A stretch of 46,150 bases of DNA from Rhodopirellula bahusiensis (GCF_002727185.1 NZ_NIZW01000040.1:1-46150), one strand, 5' to 3'. Shown: positions 8,990 to 18,022, counted from the first letter of the stretch. Numbers and translations: made by a program. Notes: generated by a model from the letters alone, not told the origin.

Positions 8990-9616
8990 ATGACTCAACC
9001 GATTCATCAGCAGATCGAGCAGATTTTCCACGAAGGATCTCGGCAGGTTTTTGCTTCGCTGGCTCGCGCGTTTCGTGATCTGGATTTGGCCGACGATGCG
9101 ATGCAGGATGCCTTTGCGGCTGCAATGGAGCGTTGGCCGGACGAAGGGATCCCGGAAACGCCAATCGCTTGGCTGATCACGACTGGCCGATTCAAGGCGA
9201 TCGACACGATCCGTCGCCGCGAAAAGCTGAAATCGATGGGCCCGGACGTTGCCGTTCGTTTGCAACAGGTCACTGACTCCAACACGCAGCGCGGCGACGC
9301 CGTGATTGAGGATGACCGACTGCGGCTGATCTTCACCTGCTGTCACCCTGCCATTGATTTGAAGATCCAGGTTCCGCTGACGCTTCGCGAAGTGTGCGGG
9401 CTGACCACCGATGAGATTGCTCGCGCGTTCTTGACCACTCCGACGACAATGGCGCAGCGGATTGTGCGTGGCAAAGCGAAGATTCGCGATGCAGGAATTC
9501 CGTTCGTCATCCCGGACGTAGAAGACCTCGACGAAGCCATCTCAATCGCCGCCAAAATTCCGCCGGCGAAAAAGGGCACTGTCGAAATCCGCCCGCTCTT
9601 CCAAATCCCTCAGTAG
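8990..9616 (+). CDS. ECF sigma factor fused to the tail of a YCII/DGPF protein
   Basis: A 208-residue protein. Residues 1-165 match the ECF group that normally has a long C-terminal DUF6596 extension (total about 400 residues): region 2 (DDAMQDAFAAAMERWP, WLITTGRFKAIDTIRR), the conserved LIFTCCHPAI, and a region 4 helix-turn-helix (LTTDEIARAFLTTPTTMAQR). At RGKAKIRDAGIPFVIPD the family continues into its C-terminal domain, but here the protein switches to EDLDEAISIAAKIPPAKKG followed by EIRPL, the C-terminal signature of DGPF/YCII proteins (DLDEAxxWAARIPxAxxGxxEVRP). YCII genes typically precede this sigma type. An intergenic deletion in such an array would give this fusion. Regions 2 and 4 remain, so partial function is possible. 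Confidence 0.8.
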   Translation: MTQPIHQQIEQIFHEGSRQVFASLARAFRDLDLADDAMQDAFAAAMERWPDEGIPETPIAWLITTGRFKAIDTIRRREKLKSMGPDVAVRLQQVTDSNTQRGDAVIEDDRLRLIFTCCHPAIDLKIQVPLTLREVCGLTTDEIARAFLTTPTTMAQRIVRGKAKIRDAGIPFVIPDVEDLDEAISIAAKIPPAKKGTVEIRPLFQIPQ

Positions 9617-10051
9617 CATTTTTTCTTGGTAAGCAAGGAGGCGGGAATAATTGTGGTTGACCCCATGAGCCGTTTGGTTGTTAGCCCTGGTTGTGCATAG
9701 TAACCGTGGCCAACGCCAAACGGCTGACATTCGCACGGCTTACATCCCCGAAAACCCTTGCGTAGATACTCGGTGATCATCAATCCACTGCTATAGCAGA
9801 CCGAGAGCGTCTCCCAAGCCTTCCGTTTCGGCGAACCGTGTTGCAATCGGGTCAGGCGTTGGGAGAAGACTCTTATGGTGGCACAAACCGGCTACGCCGT
9901 TCGCGATGTGACGTGGGTCATGTGCTGGCGTACAATCGTCACAGTGAGATGCTTTGACGACTCGCCGTAATCCGCTTGAACCAAGCGAGAGCCTAGACAT
10001 GCGGCGGGCGCCTTTGATTCTGAACTATCCTACTTCCCCAGGATGTGATCG
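9617..10051. other. Intergenic stretch with a REP-like palindrome
   Basis: No credible gene. It contains the palindrome at 9668-9725. A loose sigma-70-like pair (GTGACG at 9909, TACAAT at 9932, 17-base spacer) might serve the next gene, but this is weak. Confidence 0.4.
9668..9725. repeat. REP-like long imperfect palindrome
   Basis: AGCCGTTTGG (9668-9677) and CCAAACGGCT (9716-9725) are perfect inverted repeats. The inner bases continue pairing with few mismatches (GTTAGCCCTGGTT against the complement of AACCGTGGCCAACG), leaving a loop around GTGCATA. The whole folds as one 58-base hairpin. Similar dispersed palindromes occur in Rhodopirellula genomes to my knowledge. No transposase is present. 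Confidence 0.65.
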
Positions 10052-13000
10052 ATGACGTCTACAAGAAGGTATCGCACCGCTGTCTTCACCGCGTTGCTGA
10101 TTGCATTCCCGGCATTCGCAATGCCACAGCGTTCGAACGGAAACGCGTCGGACGAATCAGCTTTGAAGCATTTGTTCTCGCTTGAACAAGACGTCGTTTC
10201 GCTGAGTGTGGATGGCGTCATTCAAGAGGCGTCGAAGCTATCAGCAACCGACCGATTCGACTTTCTGACCGACTGGGTTTTGGCATCAGAATCACGTCGT
10301 TCGTTTCGCATGAATTCTCGATTCGTGCAAATCGACCCGATCGCGAATTCCGAATTGGCTCCTGAGGACAGCGTCGTCGACGGCATCGCATCGCCCGTCT
10401 TTTTTCTCCTCTCGGTCGCGAAACAAACCGGACGCCTGCCGGAACTTCGCCAGCGTGTTCAAGCAATCACGTATCCGATGGATCCGCAGCAATCGCGAGC
10501 GAAACTTGCCTTGCGGTTCATGATCGACATCGCGGACTCCGCTTCGAAGCCACTGGCAAGACGAGAAGAGTCTTCATCACCAATTCTGGCCGCTCTGGCG
10601 ACGTCCGTGCGGAAGCGAGAGCCAGACGTCGATGAACGGGACTGGCCTGAGATATTGGCATTGGCTTACGGGATGCAAGCCAAACTTCGCAGCGATGAGT
10701 TTCTCGAGTTTGTCACCAGCATCTACTCGTTTCAGATCGAGAACTTGAGCTGGGACAAAAACGCTGCCTGGGACGTCTATGCGTTCGGTGTTTTTGCAAA
10801 ACTTCAACTGAGTAACCGAAGCGACTCACCTTCGCTGGAATCAACCGACAATTCATTCGAGTCGTGGCATCCCGCCGCGGTCGTGTCCGCCAATTCGCGA
10901 GGCAACGGATTCACTGAGGCGATGTGGCGGCCCGCGGGAGAGTCCGTGCACAAGCTCGCCGGGCACAACAATGACTACTTGTATTTCCCATCACCTCTGA
11001 CCGGAGATTTCGAAATCGAATGTGAGGTGACTGGTTTCAACTTCAAAGAATCGCAAGTCGCTTACGGTGGTGTTTTCGCTTCGCACCATTCTTCGAGAAG
11101 CCAAGCTGAGATCGGTGGCATCCGCAGCCAAACAATGCTGCCTCTCGATCCACCGATGAGCCCACCGGACGATTGGTTGAGCTGCCGAGTCTCGGTCCGC
11201 GATGGTGTTTGTCGCCACTTCATCAACGGAAGGTTGCTGTTGCAGCACGACTTGGCGGACGGCCATTTTCCTTGGCTGGCCGTGCGAACGCATCGATTGA
11301 GCCATGGCGCCATTCGCAACCTCACCATTTCGGGATCACCAGAGGTCCCTTCTAACATTGCAATGGTCAATTCATCGAAATTGGTTGGTTGGTACAGCTA
11401 CTACGATGAGCCTGTTGATAATCCCAGCGACTCGGCTGCATGGCGATCCGTTGCGGTTCAAGAATCGGGATCTTCGTTCGAGGTTCAACACGCAGCACAA
11501 CGCGAACTCGCGGGATCCAATCTAGAGAGTCTGCTGGTGTATCACCGGCCAATGATGGAAGACGGCTCGATCGAATATGAGTTCTTCTACGCAAAGGGAG
11601 AAGCGTCGGTCCACCCGACGATCGATCGAATGGCTCTGATGCTCGAACCCGATGGCGTCAATGTTCACTGGGTGACGGACGGTGCGTTTCAGCCGGGCAA
11701 TCTTTCACCCGCGAATAGAGCGGTTGTGGCGAAGCAAGATCAGAGGCGTTCCCAGGTTGCCTTGAAGAACGACTCATGGAACCGTGTGCGATTGGAACTT
11801 CGAGGTGACGAGGTTCAGCTGCTACTGAATGGAGTCCCGATCATCGAGCGAACGCTGGAACCATGGAACCAGCGGCAGTTCGGATTGTTCCATTTCGCGG
11901 ACAAAACCAACGTTCGAGTTCGAAACTTGCGATGGTCAGGTGACTGGCCAAATGTAGACGAAGTGTTTGGCGAGCATCACCGCGTGAGGCCGGATACGGC
12001 GGAAATGGAAGAGTTGGCGTCTGCGCTGCCACAATTTTACGAGCAGGATTTTCGCAAGCTGGATTTTGACTCGAGCGATTTCATCCAGCGAGGCGGCTCG
12101 ATCACAGTTGAGGAGAACGGCATCGCGATGGCAGCGGGCGATCGCCGAAGCACCGCTCTGCCTCTTTGGCTTGAGGTTCACGGCGACTTTGATCTGCGAG
12201 CAAGTTTCGAGAACTTTGAACATGCAAACGTTGGCGACGGGGCTCTCGAGATGCTTGCGTACTTGCCGAGTGACGGTCAGAAAATTCGGGTCGCTCGGCA
12301 CCGTTGGGATAACAAGGAGCAAAAGTTACGCACCCGATTTTCTCCGATGACGGATGCCGGCCACCAAGCTCAGCGAGCAAAAGACCATTGGGTGGCGAAC
12401 GAAGCGACATCGGGAGTGTTTCGAATGGTTCGTTTGGGCACCACGGTTCATTACTTGTTCGCTGAAAACGATTCGGCAACTTTCAGACTTCTGTCGACTG
12501 ATCCAGTCGGCCGTGGCCCCTTGAACGCGGGAGGCATCACCTTGAAAGTGTTTGGATCGAAAGGTGGTTCTGCATCAACGACATGGACGAGCGTGAGTGT
12601 GCGTGCAGAGCAGATCACGGGAGTTGCTCTGCCGGACATGCAAGCGTTGCGAAACCAGTTGGACGACTCAAAGAAGCAGTTGAAGAAGTCGTATGTGCAT
12701 GACTTCACGAAAGCCGCACCCGATCCGGAGATGTTTGCAAGACTGAGTGATACAAGACCTTGGAACGAAGCTGACGGCGGTCTTCGATTGCAAAACGTCG
12801 GAACGATCAACTGGGGTGCGAGTGCTCTCGTCTCGCGAATGCCCTTCGACGGTGATTTCGATCTCCGTCTGGAATTCGACGAACTCCGTTTGGCGAGCGC
12901 GGGAGAGGGCCAGCAGGCCATCTTTGCGATCGAGGTTCAGCCGACGTCCGAACCAATCATCAGAGTCAATTCGATACTGGGGTTGAATGCACCCGGGATC

Positions 13001-13291
13001 GTCCAAGCGGAAGGCTACGCGAGAGTGAGAATGCCGGATGGAAGTGACTGGTTCAACGGAACCGAACGACACACCGTGACCTCCGCCACGGCCTTGCGAA
13101 TCGCTCGTCGGGACAAGCGATTCTTTATGATGGTGCGTCCTGAAGGTGAACAGCAAGATCGTATTGTGTCGATGTCAGACCACTCGAACGCTCCGATCAA
13201 CAGGGTCATCGTGATGTTGCACAGCGGAGGTGCAGGCAGTGAATCAAGCGTTCGGCTCAAGAAGTTCGCGATCCACTCGGATGAACAGTGA
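10052..13291 (+). CDS. Giant secreted protein, DUF1583/DUF1581 type
   Basis: A 1079-residue exported protein with a signal peptide at residues 1-23 (ending AFPAFA). ATG 10052 has AGGA eight bases upstream. It resembles the Rhodopirellula DUF1583/DUF1581 family. At least three jelly-roll-like modules share a GDFDLR-type strand: LTGDFEIECEVTGF near residue 313, HGDFDLRASFENF near 711 and DGDFDLRLEFDEL near 932; SWNRVRLELRGDEVQLLLNG near 575 is typical of LamG/concanavalin-like folds. No catalytic residues are evident, so a binding or structural surface role is likely. It stands alone and converges with a sulfatase gene 30 bases downstream. Confidence 0.8.
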   Translation: MTSTRRYRTAVFTALLIAFPAFAMPQRSNGNASDESALKHLFSLEQDVVSLSVDGVIQEASKLSATDRFDFLTDWVLASESRRSFRMNSRFVQIDPIANSELAPEDSVVDGIASPVFFLLSVAKQTGRLPELRQRVQAITYPMDPQQSRAKLALRFMIDIADSASKPLARREESSSPILAALATSVRKREPDVDERDWPEILALAYGMQAKLRSDEFLEFVTSIYSFQIENLSWDKNAAWDVYAFGVFAKLQLSNRSDSPSLESTDNSFESWHPAAVVSANSRGNGFTEAMWRPAGESVHKLAGHNNDYLYFPSPLTGDFEIECEVTGFNFKESQVAYGGVFASHHSSRSQAEIGGIRSQTMLPLDPPMSPPDDWLSCRVSVRDGVCRHFINGRLLLQHDLADGHFPWLAVRTHRLSHGAIRNLTISGSPEVPSNIAMVNSSKLVGWYSYYDEPVDNPSDSAAWRSVAVQESGSSFEVQHAAQRELAGSNLESLLVYHRPMMEDGSIEYEFFYAKGEASVHPTIDRMALMLEPDGVNVHWVTDGAFQPGNLSPANRAVVAKQDQRRSQVALKNDSWNRVRLELRGDEVQLLLNGVPIIERTLEPWNQRQFGLFHFADKTNVRVRNLRWSGDWPNVDEVFGEHHRVRPDTAEMEELASALPQFYEQDFRKLDFDSSDFIQRGGSITVEENGIAMAAGDRRSTALPLWLEVHGDFDLRASFENFEHANVGDGALEMLAYLPSDGQKIRVARHRWDNKEQKLRTRFSPMTDAGHQAQRAKDHWVANEATSGVFRMVRLGTTVHYLFAENDSATFRLLSTDPVGRGPLNAGGITLKVFGSKGGSASTTWTSVSVRAEQITGVALPDMQALRNQLDDSKKQLKKSYVHDFTKAAPDPEMFARLSDTRPWNEADGGLRLQNVGTINWGASALVSRMPFDGDFDLRLEFDELRLASAGEGQQAIFAIEVQPTSEPIIRVNSILGLNAPGIVQAEGYARVRMPDGSDWFNGTERHTVTSATALRIARRDKRFFMMVRPEGEQQDRIVSMSDHSNAPINRVIVMLHSGGAGSESSVRLKKFAIHSDEQ

Positions 13292-13321
13292 GTTTTGTGG
13301 CGGAGCTCACTCTGTTCGGTT

Positions 13322-14890
13322 TCACTCGACGATGGATTTGAGCAAGGCTTGCATCTCTTTTCGTTTTTCAGCTTCTTGCTCGTAGAGGTTGTTTGTTTCC
13401 ATAGGGTCTTGCTTCAAGTTGTAAAGCTGACCGGGGAAGTTTGGCTCGGGTTCCTTTTTGGCATAGGGCTGAAGCGTTGGGTCGTTGTAGTTGTTGCCGC
13501 CTGAGCCTGCGTGGTCGAGGTACTTCCAGTCGCCAACCCGAAGTTGAAATTCTCCGCGAAAACTTTGCGTGATCATGTGAGGACGAACGGACTCGCCCTC
13601 GGGGACTTGGCCCAGCAGTTCCGGAAGCATGTTGAAGCTGTCCAGGGCAACGTCTTCGGGCAAGTCCACGTCTGCGACGGCCGCGAGCGTTTTGAAAATA
13701 TCGGTCGTGTTGATCAGTTGGTCCGACACGCGAGCGGGCGAAATGTGGCCGGGCCATTTCATCATCATGGGAACGCGGTGGCCGCCTTCCCAAGCGTCCC
13801 GTTTCATCCCACGCCATCCTCCGGCAGCGTCATGCTGGTGATCTTCACGCATCCAAACCGTATGCATGGTTTCAGGACCGTTGTCGGAATTGAAGATTAC
13901 CAGCGTGTTGTCATCGACGCCGAGCTCCTTCAAATGATCGAGCAGATCGCCAGTGAGCGTGTCGAGTTCAGCAACAAAATCGCCACGGGCACCGGCCTGC
14001 GTGGAACCCGAGAATTGGTTGGCCGGCAGCACAGGTGCGTGAGCGATTTGGGTGGAGACAACTGCGAAGAAGGGCTGGTCCGGCGACTCTTGAACATGAC
14101 GGTCGAGAAACTCTCGGGTCTTGTCGAAGAAAAGAATGTCCGCTTCGACAAACTCGTAGCCCGGTGCTTTCCAACCTTCATCGTTGTCCCATCGCCACTT
14201 TCCGCCCGGGTTCGGAAGCGTGTCGCGTTTGTGCCGTTGATTGGCTGGCACCGGGACCATGCCGTTTTCGATGTACAGATACAACGGATCCGTGGTCGGG
14301 CAATTGGGAGTCACGAATGACTCGTCGAAGCCTTGGTTGTTGGGCCCATCGATCAATGGCGTGCTGCGTTCGTAATCGATTTCAGTGACGTCCTTGAAGC
14401 CACCACGAAGTTGCTTTCCGTCACTGCCGTACCAAGTCAGTCCGAGGTGCCACTTGCCGAAGATCGCGGTTTTGTACCCTGCCCGCTGGAGCATCTCGGC
14501 AATCGTCAAATCATCAGGCTTCAAATAACTGGGACCGCTGGCTCCTTCGAATGCAGTCGATCGGCGTCCCGTGCGGAAGACACATTGACCGCTCATCAAT
14601 CCGTAGCGTGACGGTGAGCAGATGGTCGAAGGACTGTGCGCGTCCGTGAACCGAATGCCCGCAGCTGCCAACTGGTCCAAGTGAGGAGTCTCGTACGCGC
14701 AGCTTTCGTTGTACGAAGACAGGTCTCCATATCCGAGATCGTCGGCATAGATGATCAGGATATTCGGTGGTTCGTCCGCCGCGATGACTTGATGGGCTGA
14801 CACAACCGCGAAGCTAAAGATCATTGAAAAGAGGATCGCGAATCGGCAACGCGTAGGGGCGGAGACACACAGTCGACATGTGGATGGCAT
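13322..14890 (-). CDS. Secreted type I (formylglycine) sulfatase, arylsulfatase-like
   Basis: A 522-residue S1-family sulfatase. The start at 14890 gives an N-terminus with a hydrophobic signal segment (residues 18-38, ending QVIAAD). D50 and D51 in IIYADDLGYGD bind the metal, and CSPSRYGLMSG carries Cys91 as formylglycine precursor. GKWHLG, SDNGPE and GGHRVPMMMKWPG are canonical family segments, closer to arylsulfatase A and N-acetylgalactosamine-6-sulfatase-like members than the sulfatase at 4192. It converges with the DUF1583-type gene, and a partially decayed sialidase-like sequence lies upstream on the same strand. Substrate unknown. Confidence 0.92.
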   Translation of the reverse strand: MPSTCRLCVSAPTRCRFAILFSMIFSFAVVSAHQVIAADEPPNILIIYADDLGYGDLSSYNESCAYETPHLDQLAAAGIRFTDAHSPSTICSPSRYGLMSGQCVFRTGRRSTAFEGASGPSYLKPDDLTIAEMLQRAGYKTAIFGKWHLGLTWYGSDGKQLRGGFKDVTEIDYERSTPLIDGPNNQGFDESFVTPNCPTTDPLYLYIENGMVPVPANQRHKRDTLPNPGGKWRWDNDEGWKAPGYEFVEADILFFDKTREFLDRHVQESPDQPFFAVVSTQIAHAPVLPANQFSGSTQAGARGDFVAELDTLTGDLLDHLKELGVDDNTLVIFNSDNGPETMHTVWMREDHQHDAAGGWRGMKRDAWEGGHRVPMMMKWPGHISPARVSDQLINTTDIFKTLAAVADVDLPEDVALDSFNMLPELLGQVPEGESVRPHMITQSFRGEFQLRVGDWKYLDHAGSGGNNYNDPTLQPYAKKEPEPNFPGQLYNLKQDPMETNNLYEQEAEKRKEMQALLKSIVE

Positions 14891-15150
14891 GATTCAGGTT
14901 CTCGTGTGAGCTTGTCGTGTTGGCTGAATTGATCCGCAGCATGCGGCCGAGTCGGGCGAGTTGCTTCAAAGGTCGAGGGTTTTGACCTGGCTCGATCAAT
15001 CCTAGCGACCGCCGCCGGAACGTCGAAGCAGTCCGATTTCGAACCACCACAAAAAAACGGCGCCCCGAGGCCACCGTGTCGCAAATCGTTTGTGATATCC
15101 AGTGGGTTCCGCCACACTCCGCTTCATTCAAAAGCGGCAAGAACACCGAG

Positions 15151-15630
15151 CTATTCTCCGGATGCGTCGCTGACCACCTGTCGCAATTTCACCGAGCCCG
15201 TGACTGGTTTCCCCGAAGCGGCATCTTCCTCTCGAAAGCTCGCGAGAAGAACGTGCCGGTCACTTGTTCGGTGGCAGTCATAGATGAAGGCCATCAGATT
15301 CGAACGACTGGTTTTCTGATCGATGGGCCCATGTTTGACCAAAAGAAGGTTGCCCGACGTGAGCCTTCGAATGAAGAAGCGGGCACTGGGGTGAACAATT
15401 TCCGACGGTGTCAGCTCGGGCCAAGTCTTGCCTCGGTCGGTCGAAACGCTCTCGCCAATCCCATAGTTGGTACGAGCAAGCAGCAAGATCGATTTGCCGT
15501 TCCGCTCAACGAACATGTGCTCATCGAAAGCCCGCACATCTTTCGGGACATTGCACGCTCCGCGACATGACCAGGTTTTGCCTTGGTCATCCGAGACGAT
15601 CATGCGGGCGCTCTCGTCGGTCTGTCGCCA
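15151..15630 (-). pseudogene. Remnant of a sialidase-like (BNR repeat) exo-glycosidase
   Basis: On the minus strand the frame reads ESARMIVSDDQGKTW, a BNR/Asp-box, then NYGIGESVSTDRGKTWPEL (a second Asp-box), and ends with HRTSDRHVLLASFREEDAA, which resembles the YDRxRxxDRxILMAxFTEED end of planctomycete sialidase-family proteins. The N-terminal half is missing, cut at about 15630 where palindromic repeats begin. Between SNLMAFI and YDCHR the usual third repeat region is also absent, suggesting an internal deletion. The remaining frame is open to TAG at 15151, but the catalytic arginines and nucleophile cannot be recognised. Confidence 0.7.
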
Positions 15631-15637
15631 AGTATGA

Positions 15638-15752
15638 CCTTGGGTTGAAAACCCAAGGCATTCGGATTCCGTCGCTCCGCGACTGGGTGTGTTCGGGGGG
15701 CGAATAACCGCGGAGCGGTGGCAGTTGTCAGCCTCGGGTTTTCAACCCGAGG
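15638..15752. repeat. Inverted-repeat element with hairpin-forming ends
   Basis: The left end holds CCTTGGGTT-GAA-AACCCAAGG (15638-15658) and the right end CCTCGGGTT-TTC-AACCCGAGG (15732-15752). Each is a perfect 9-base hairpin, and the two are inverted copies of each other. Inside, GTCGCTCCGCGAC and ACCGCGGAGCGGT (near 15671 and 15707) are also complementary. CCGCGGAGCGG recurs at 15783-15793. The element resembles a miniature non-coding transposable unit and borders the sialidase remnant. Confidence 0.65.
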
Positions 15753-15917
15753 TCTCGGGCGTCACCCCCTTGCTCGGACAAGCCGCGGAGCGGCGAGAGG
15801 TGGCGAGCGATGAGATGGGGGATCGATTGAAAAAGTGAAATTGACAATTGGAATTTGAAAAATCAGGGCGGTTGAGGCGATGCGGGGCACGAACCGGAGA
15901 GCACTCGGCCGCAATCT

Positions 15918-16006
15918 TCGCCCCGGATGGGGCCGACTTGCTTAGATCGGGGCGGAAGCCCCGAGAGCGATCACAATAAACAAAAGGTCGCCCCGGACGG
16001 GGCCGG
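15918..16006. repeat. GC-rich palindrome cluster
   Basis: CGCCCCGGATGGGGCCG (from about 15919) and CGCCCCGGACGGGGCCG (from about 15989) lie 70 bases apart, with the hairpin CGGGGC-GGAA-GCCCCG at 15948-15963 between them. No coding sequence covers this. It belongs to the repeat island separating the sialidase remnant from the oxidoreductase terminator. Confidence 0.55.
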
Positions 16007-16106
16007 CGTTGGGCATGCCGCATTGGCCTCGCTGACGCGTCGGGTTTCCAATTCGAGGGCCTTGGAAGGCCATCGTACGGGAGGCATTGCGTGTCGGGAT
16101 TCCATG

Positions 16107-16138
16107 AAAAAACACGGCGACCAAGAGGCCGCCGTGTT
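16107..16138 (-). terminator. Rho-independent terminator of the oxidoreductase operon
   Basis: On the minus strand AACACGGCGGCC pairs with GGTCGCCGTGTT around a TCTT loop (a 12-base stem with one G-U), followed directly by a run of T. It lies 26 bases downstream of the stop codon at 16165 and fits a strong intrinsic terminator. Confidence 0.85.
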
Positions 16139-16164
16139 GTTCGTCATTGGAAATTTGCTGGGGG

Positions 16165-18006
16165 CTATGCCACAGGTTTTTTCATGAACTCGGTTTCCGC
16201 AGCGATGTCGCTATCGTCTGGAGTCGCATCGTTGTCGATGTCGAACCACTCTTCCTTGAACTGCAGATAACCGCTTTCGCCCTTGGCCGAACGCTTCAGA
16301 GCCACGTTGGTTCCCAACGCGATGACCGCGTCGCCCATTGCGACCTCGGGGTAACAGCGAGGTTTGTTTTCACCGTCAGGGTTGCGGATGCAGTAGGCCC
16401 AGTGCTCAATCTCTTCGCGGTAACCACGACTGACAGGACCGGACGAAGCAGCTTGGGCAACCGGCGCGGCGTAGTCGCCACTGGCGGATGTGTCCAATGC
16501 GAATCCAGCATCCTTCTTGACCACACCGGCTTTGCTGCTGGTGTCGCTGTTTCGGTAGAGATAAACGTCGGTTTCCTTGTCCAGGACCAACGTTCCCTTC
16601 GTGCCCATGACAACTTCGCCCCAGCCACCAAATCCGTTGCCGTTGATCGACGAGTAGGTCACAACAACCTTCTTGTTCGGATCGGTTTCATAACCGGCAA
16701 CGGGACCGTTTCCGGGGCTTTCCGGGTTGGGGTAACGTTCCACGCGGTCGTAATAACCGACGTCGAAGGTGCTGCTGTATTCCGGCCCAGGGAACTCAAA
16801 CATGCAGTAGACGTGGTCACCGACTTCTCGGTCAACCGGCATGATGTGGCGTCCGCCAACCGCATGAACGCTGAGCGGATGAACCTTCTTCTTGTCATCA
16901 CGCAACGAGCTGAGGAAGATGCTCACGGCGTCGAGCTGGTGACTACCGAGTTCCGCCATCAGGCCGGCACCCGTGCGGTTGAACAATCGCCAACGGTGGA
17001 GTTCTTCCATCGCGCTGAACGTTTTGTCGCCGACCGAGAAACCTTCGTATCCGAATTCTTTCGGATCGACATTCTTGTCCGCGTCCCAAGCCGTCCACTG
17101 CTCGATTTCCATCTGCAGACGAATCATCTCGTCCGGATCAGTCGTTTCCGAAAGCTTCTTTTTGCGGTACTCGATGTCCTTGGCGATCTTGTCGAAGTTC
17201 TTTCCGTTGACCATTTCGCCACCGGGAATCGGCATCGACCAGCTGTCCGCACCTGGCACATTGCTACGGTGCCACTGAGCACGGATATGGTGCAGTTGGC
17301 CCAGCAATCCCCAACGGATCAGGTTGATCGCGTCTTGGTACTTCACGTTGTAGTGACGTTGGTGACCGGTCGCCAAGTGCAGCGGGTTGCCGTTCTTGTC
17401 TTCCATGCTGCCGGCCATTCGCGACATGACTTTGCACTGAGCCACGTTGTGTGCCATCAGCTTTTCAGTCAGCACGTGCAGGCCACGTTCCATCGCTTGA
17501 GCGGCGACGGGAGCGTGCAACCAAAGTGGCAATGCGATGATCACCGCTTCGATATCGGGATCGTCAAGGCAAGCCATGATGCCGCCGTTGGATCCGTCGT
17601 AAACCTTGACGTTCTTACGAGCTTCCGCTTCGTCTTTGTAACCAGCAACGCTGATCAAACCCGGGCGGCGTTTCAGAGCCGATGGAGAAGACCAGTCACC
17701 GTGGAAAGCACGGAATTGACTGAAGGGACGAATGTCGCAGATTGCTTTGACGTCCACATACTCGGGGTTGCAGCCGCCGATTAGAACGTTTCCTTCGTCA
17801 CCGGTTCCGATGACCGCAACGCGGACGGGGTCGGTGACCTTTCCGTAACCGAAGTAAGCCGCACCAAGGCCGGCACCACTGACGGCACCGGTGGCAACGA
17901 TGCCACGCAGGAAGTCACGACGGTTGACGTCGTAGTAACTGCCGACGGCGGAATAGTAATTGTGTGAGCCGACTTCTTTTTGATCGGCGTTGAGTTTATC
18001 TACCAT
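16165..18006 (-). CDS. Tat-exported Gfo/Idh/MocA-family oxidoreductase
   Basis: A 613-residue NAD(P)-dependent sugar/polyol oxidoreductase-like protein. ATG 18006 has GGAG nine bases upstream. An N-terminal twin-arginine motif (NRRDFLRG, residues 28-35) precedes a hydrophobic h-region, indicating folded export. The Rossmann motif is VAVIGTGDEG (GTGDEG at 67-72). The usual EKP near residue 181 reads TEKLMA: Lys182 is kept but Pro is replaced by Leu. A C-terminal GFO_IDH_MocA-type domain follows with ATGHQRHYNVKY and the planctomycete-type AMGDAVIALGTNVALK. It shares a transcript with the DoxX gene 16 bases upstream. Exact substrate unknown. Confidence 0.88.
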   Translation of the reverse strand: MVDKLNADQKEVGSHNYYSAVGSYYDVNRRDFLRGIVATGAVSGAGLGAAYFGYGKVTDPVRVAVIGTGDEGNVLIGGCNPEYVDVKAICDIRPFSQFRAFHGDWSSPSALKRRPGLISVAGYKDEAEARKNVKVYDGSNGGIMACLDDPDIEAVIIALPLWLHAPVAAQAMERGLHVLTEKLMAHNVAQCKVMSRMAGSMEDKNGNPLHLATGHQRHYNVKYQDAINLIRWGLLGQLHHIRAQWHRSNVPGADSWSMPIPGGEMVNGKNFDKIAKDIEYRKKKLSETTDPDEMIRLQMEIEQWTAWDADKNVDPKEFGYEGFSVGDKTFSAMEELHRWRLFNRTGAGLMAELGSHQLDAVSIFLSSLRDDKKKVHPLSVHAVGGRHIMPVDREVGDHVYCMFEFPGPEYSSTFDVGYYDRVERYPNPESPGNGPVAGYETDPNKKVVVTYSSINGNGFGGWGEVVMGTKGTLVLDKETDVYLYRNSDTSSKAGVVKKDAGFALDTSASGDYAAPVAQAASSGPVSRGYREEIEHWAYCIRNPDGENKPRCYPEVAMGDAVIALGTNVALKRSAKGESGYLQFKEEWFDIDNDATPDDSDIAAETEFMKKPVA

Positions 18007-18022
18007 TTGCTAGGACTCCCGG

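Noticed and set aside
9909..9937. Sigma-70 promoter GTGACG-N17-TACAAT
   Set aside because: Two mismatches in the -35 element and a 110-base gap to the start codon; not enough to list as a feature.
13511..14320. 269-codon open frame antisense to the second sulfatase
   Set aside because: Entirely inside the sulfatase gene, with no motif of its own.
15638..16006. CRISPR array
   Set aside because: The repeats are palindromic and irregular, with no constant direct repeat or spacers, and there are no cas genes.
16147..17784. 545-codon open frame antisense to the Gfo/Idh/MocA gene
   Set aside because: Its product is low in recognisable motifs and it lies wholly inside a clear family gene; codon bias on the real strand keeps the opposite frame open.
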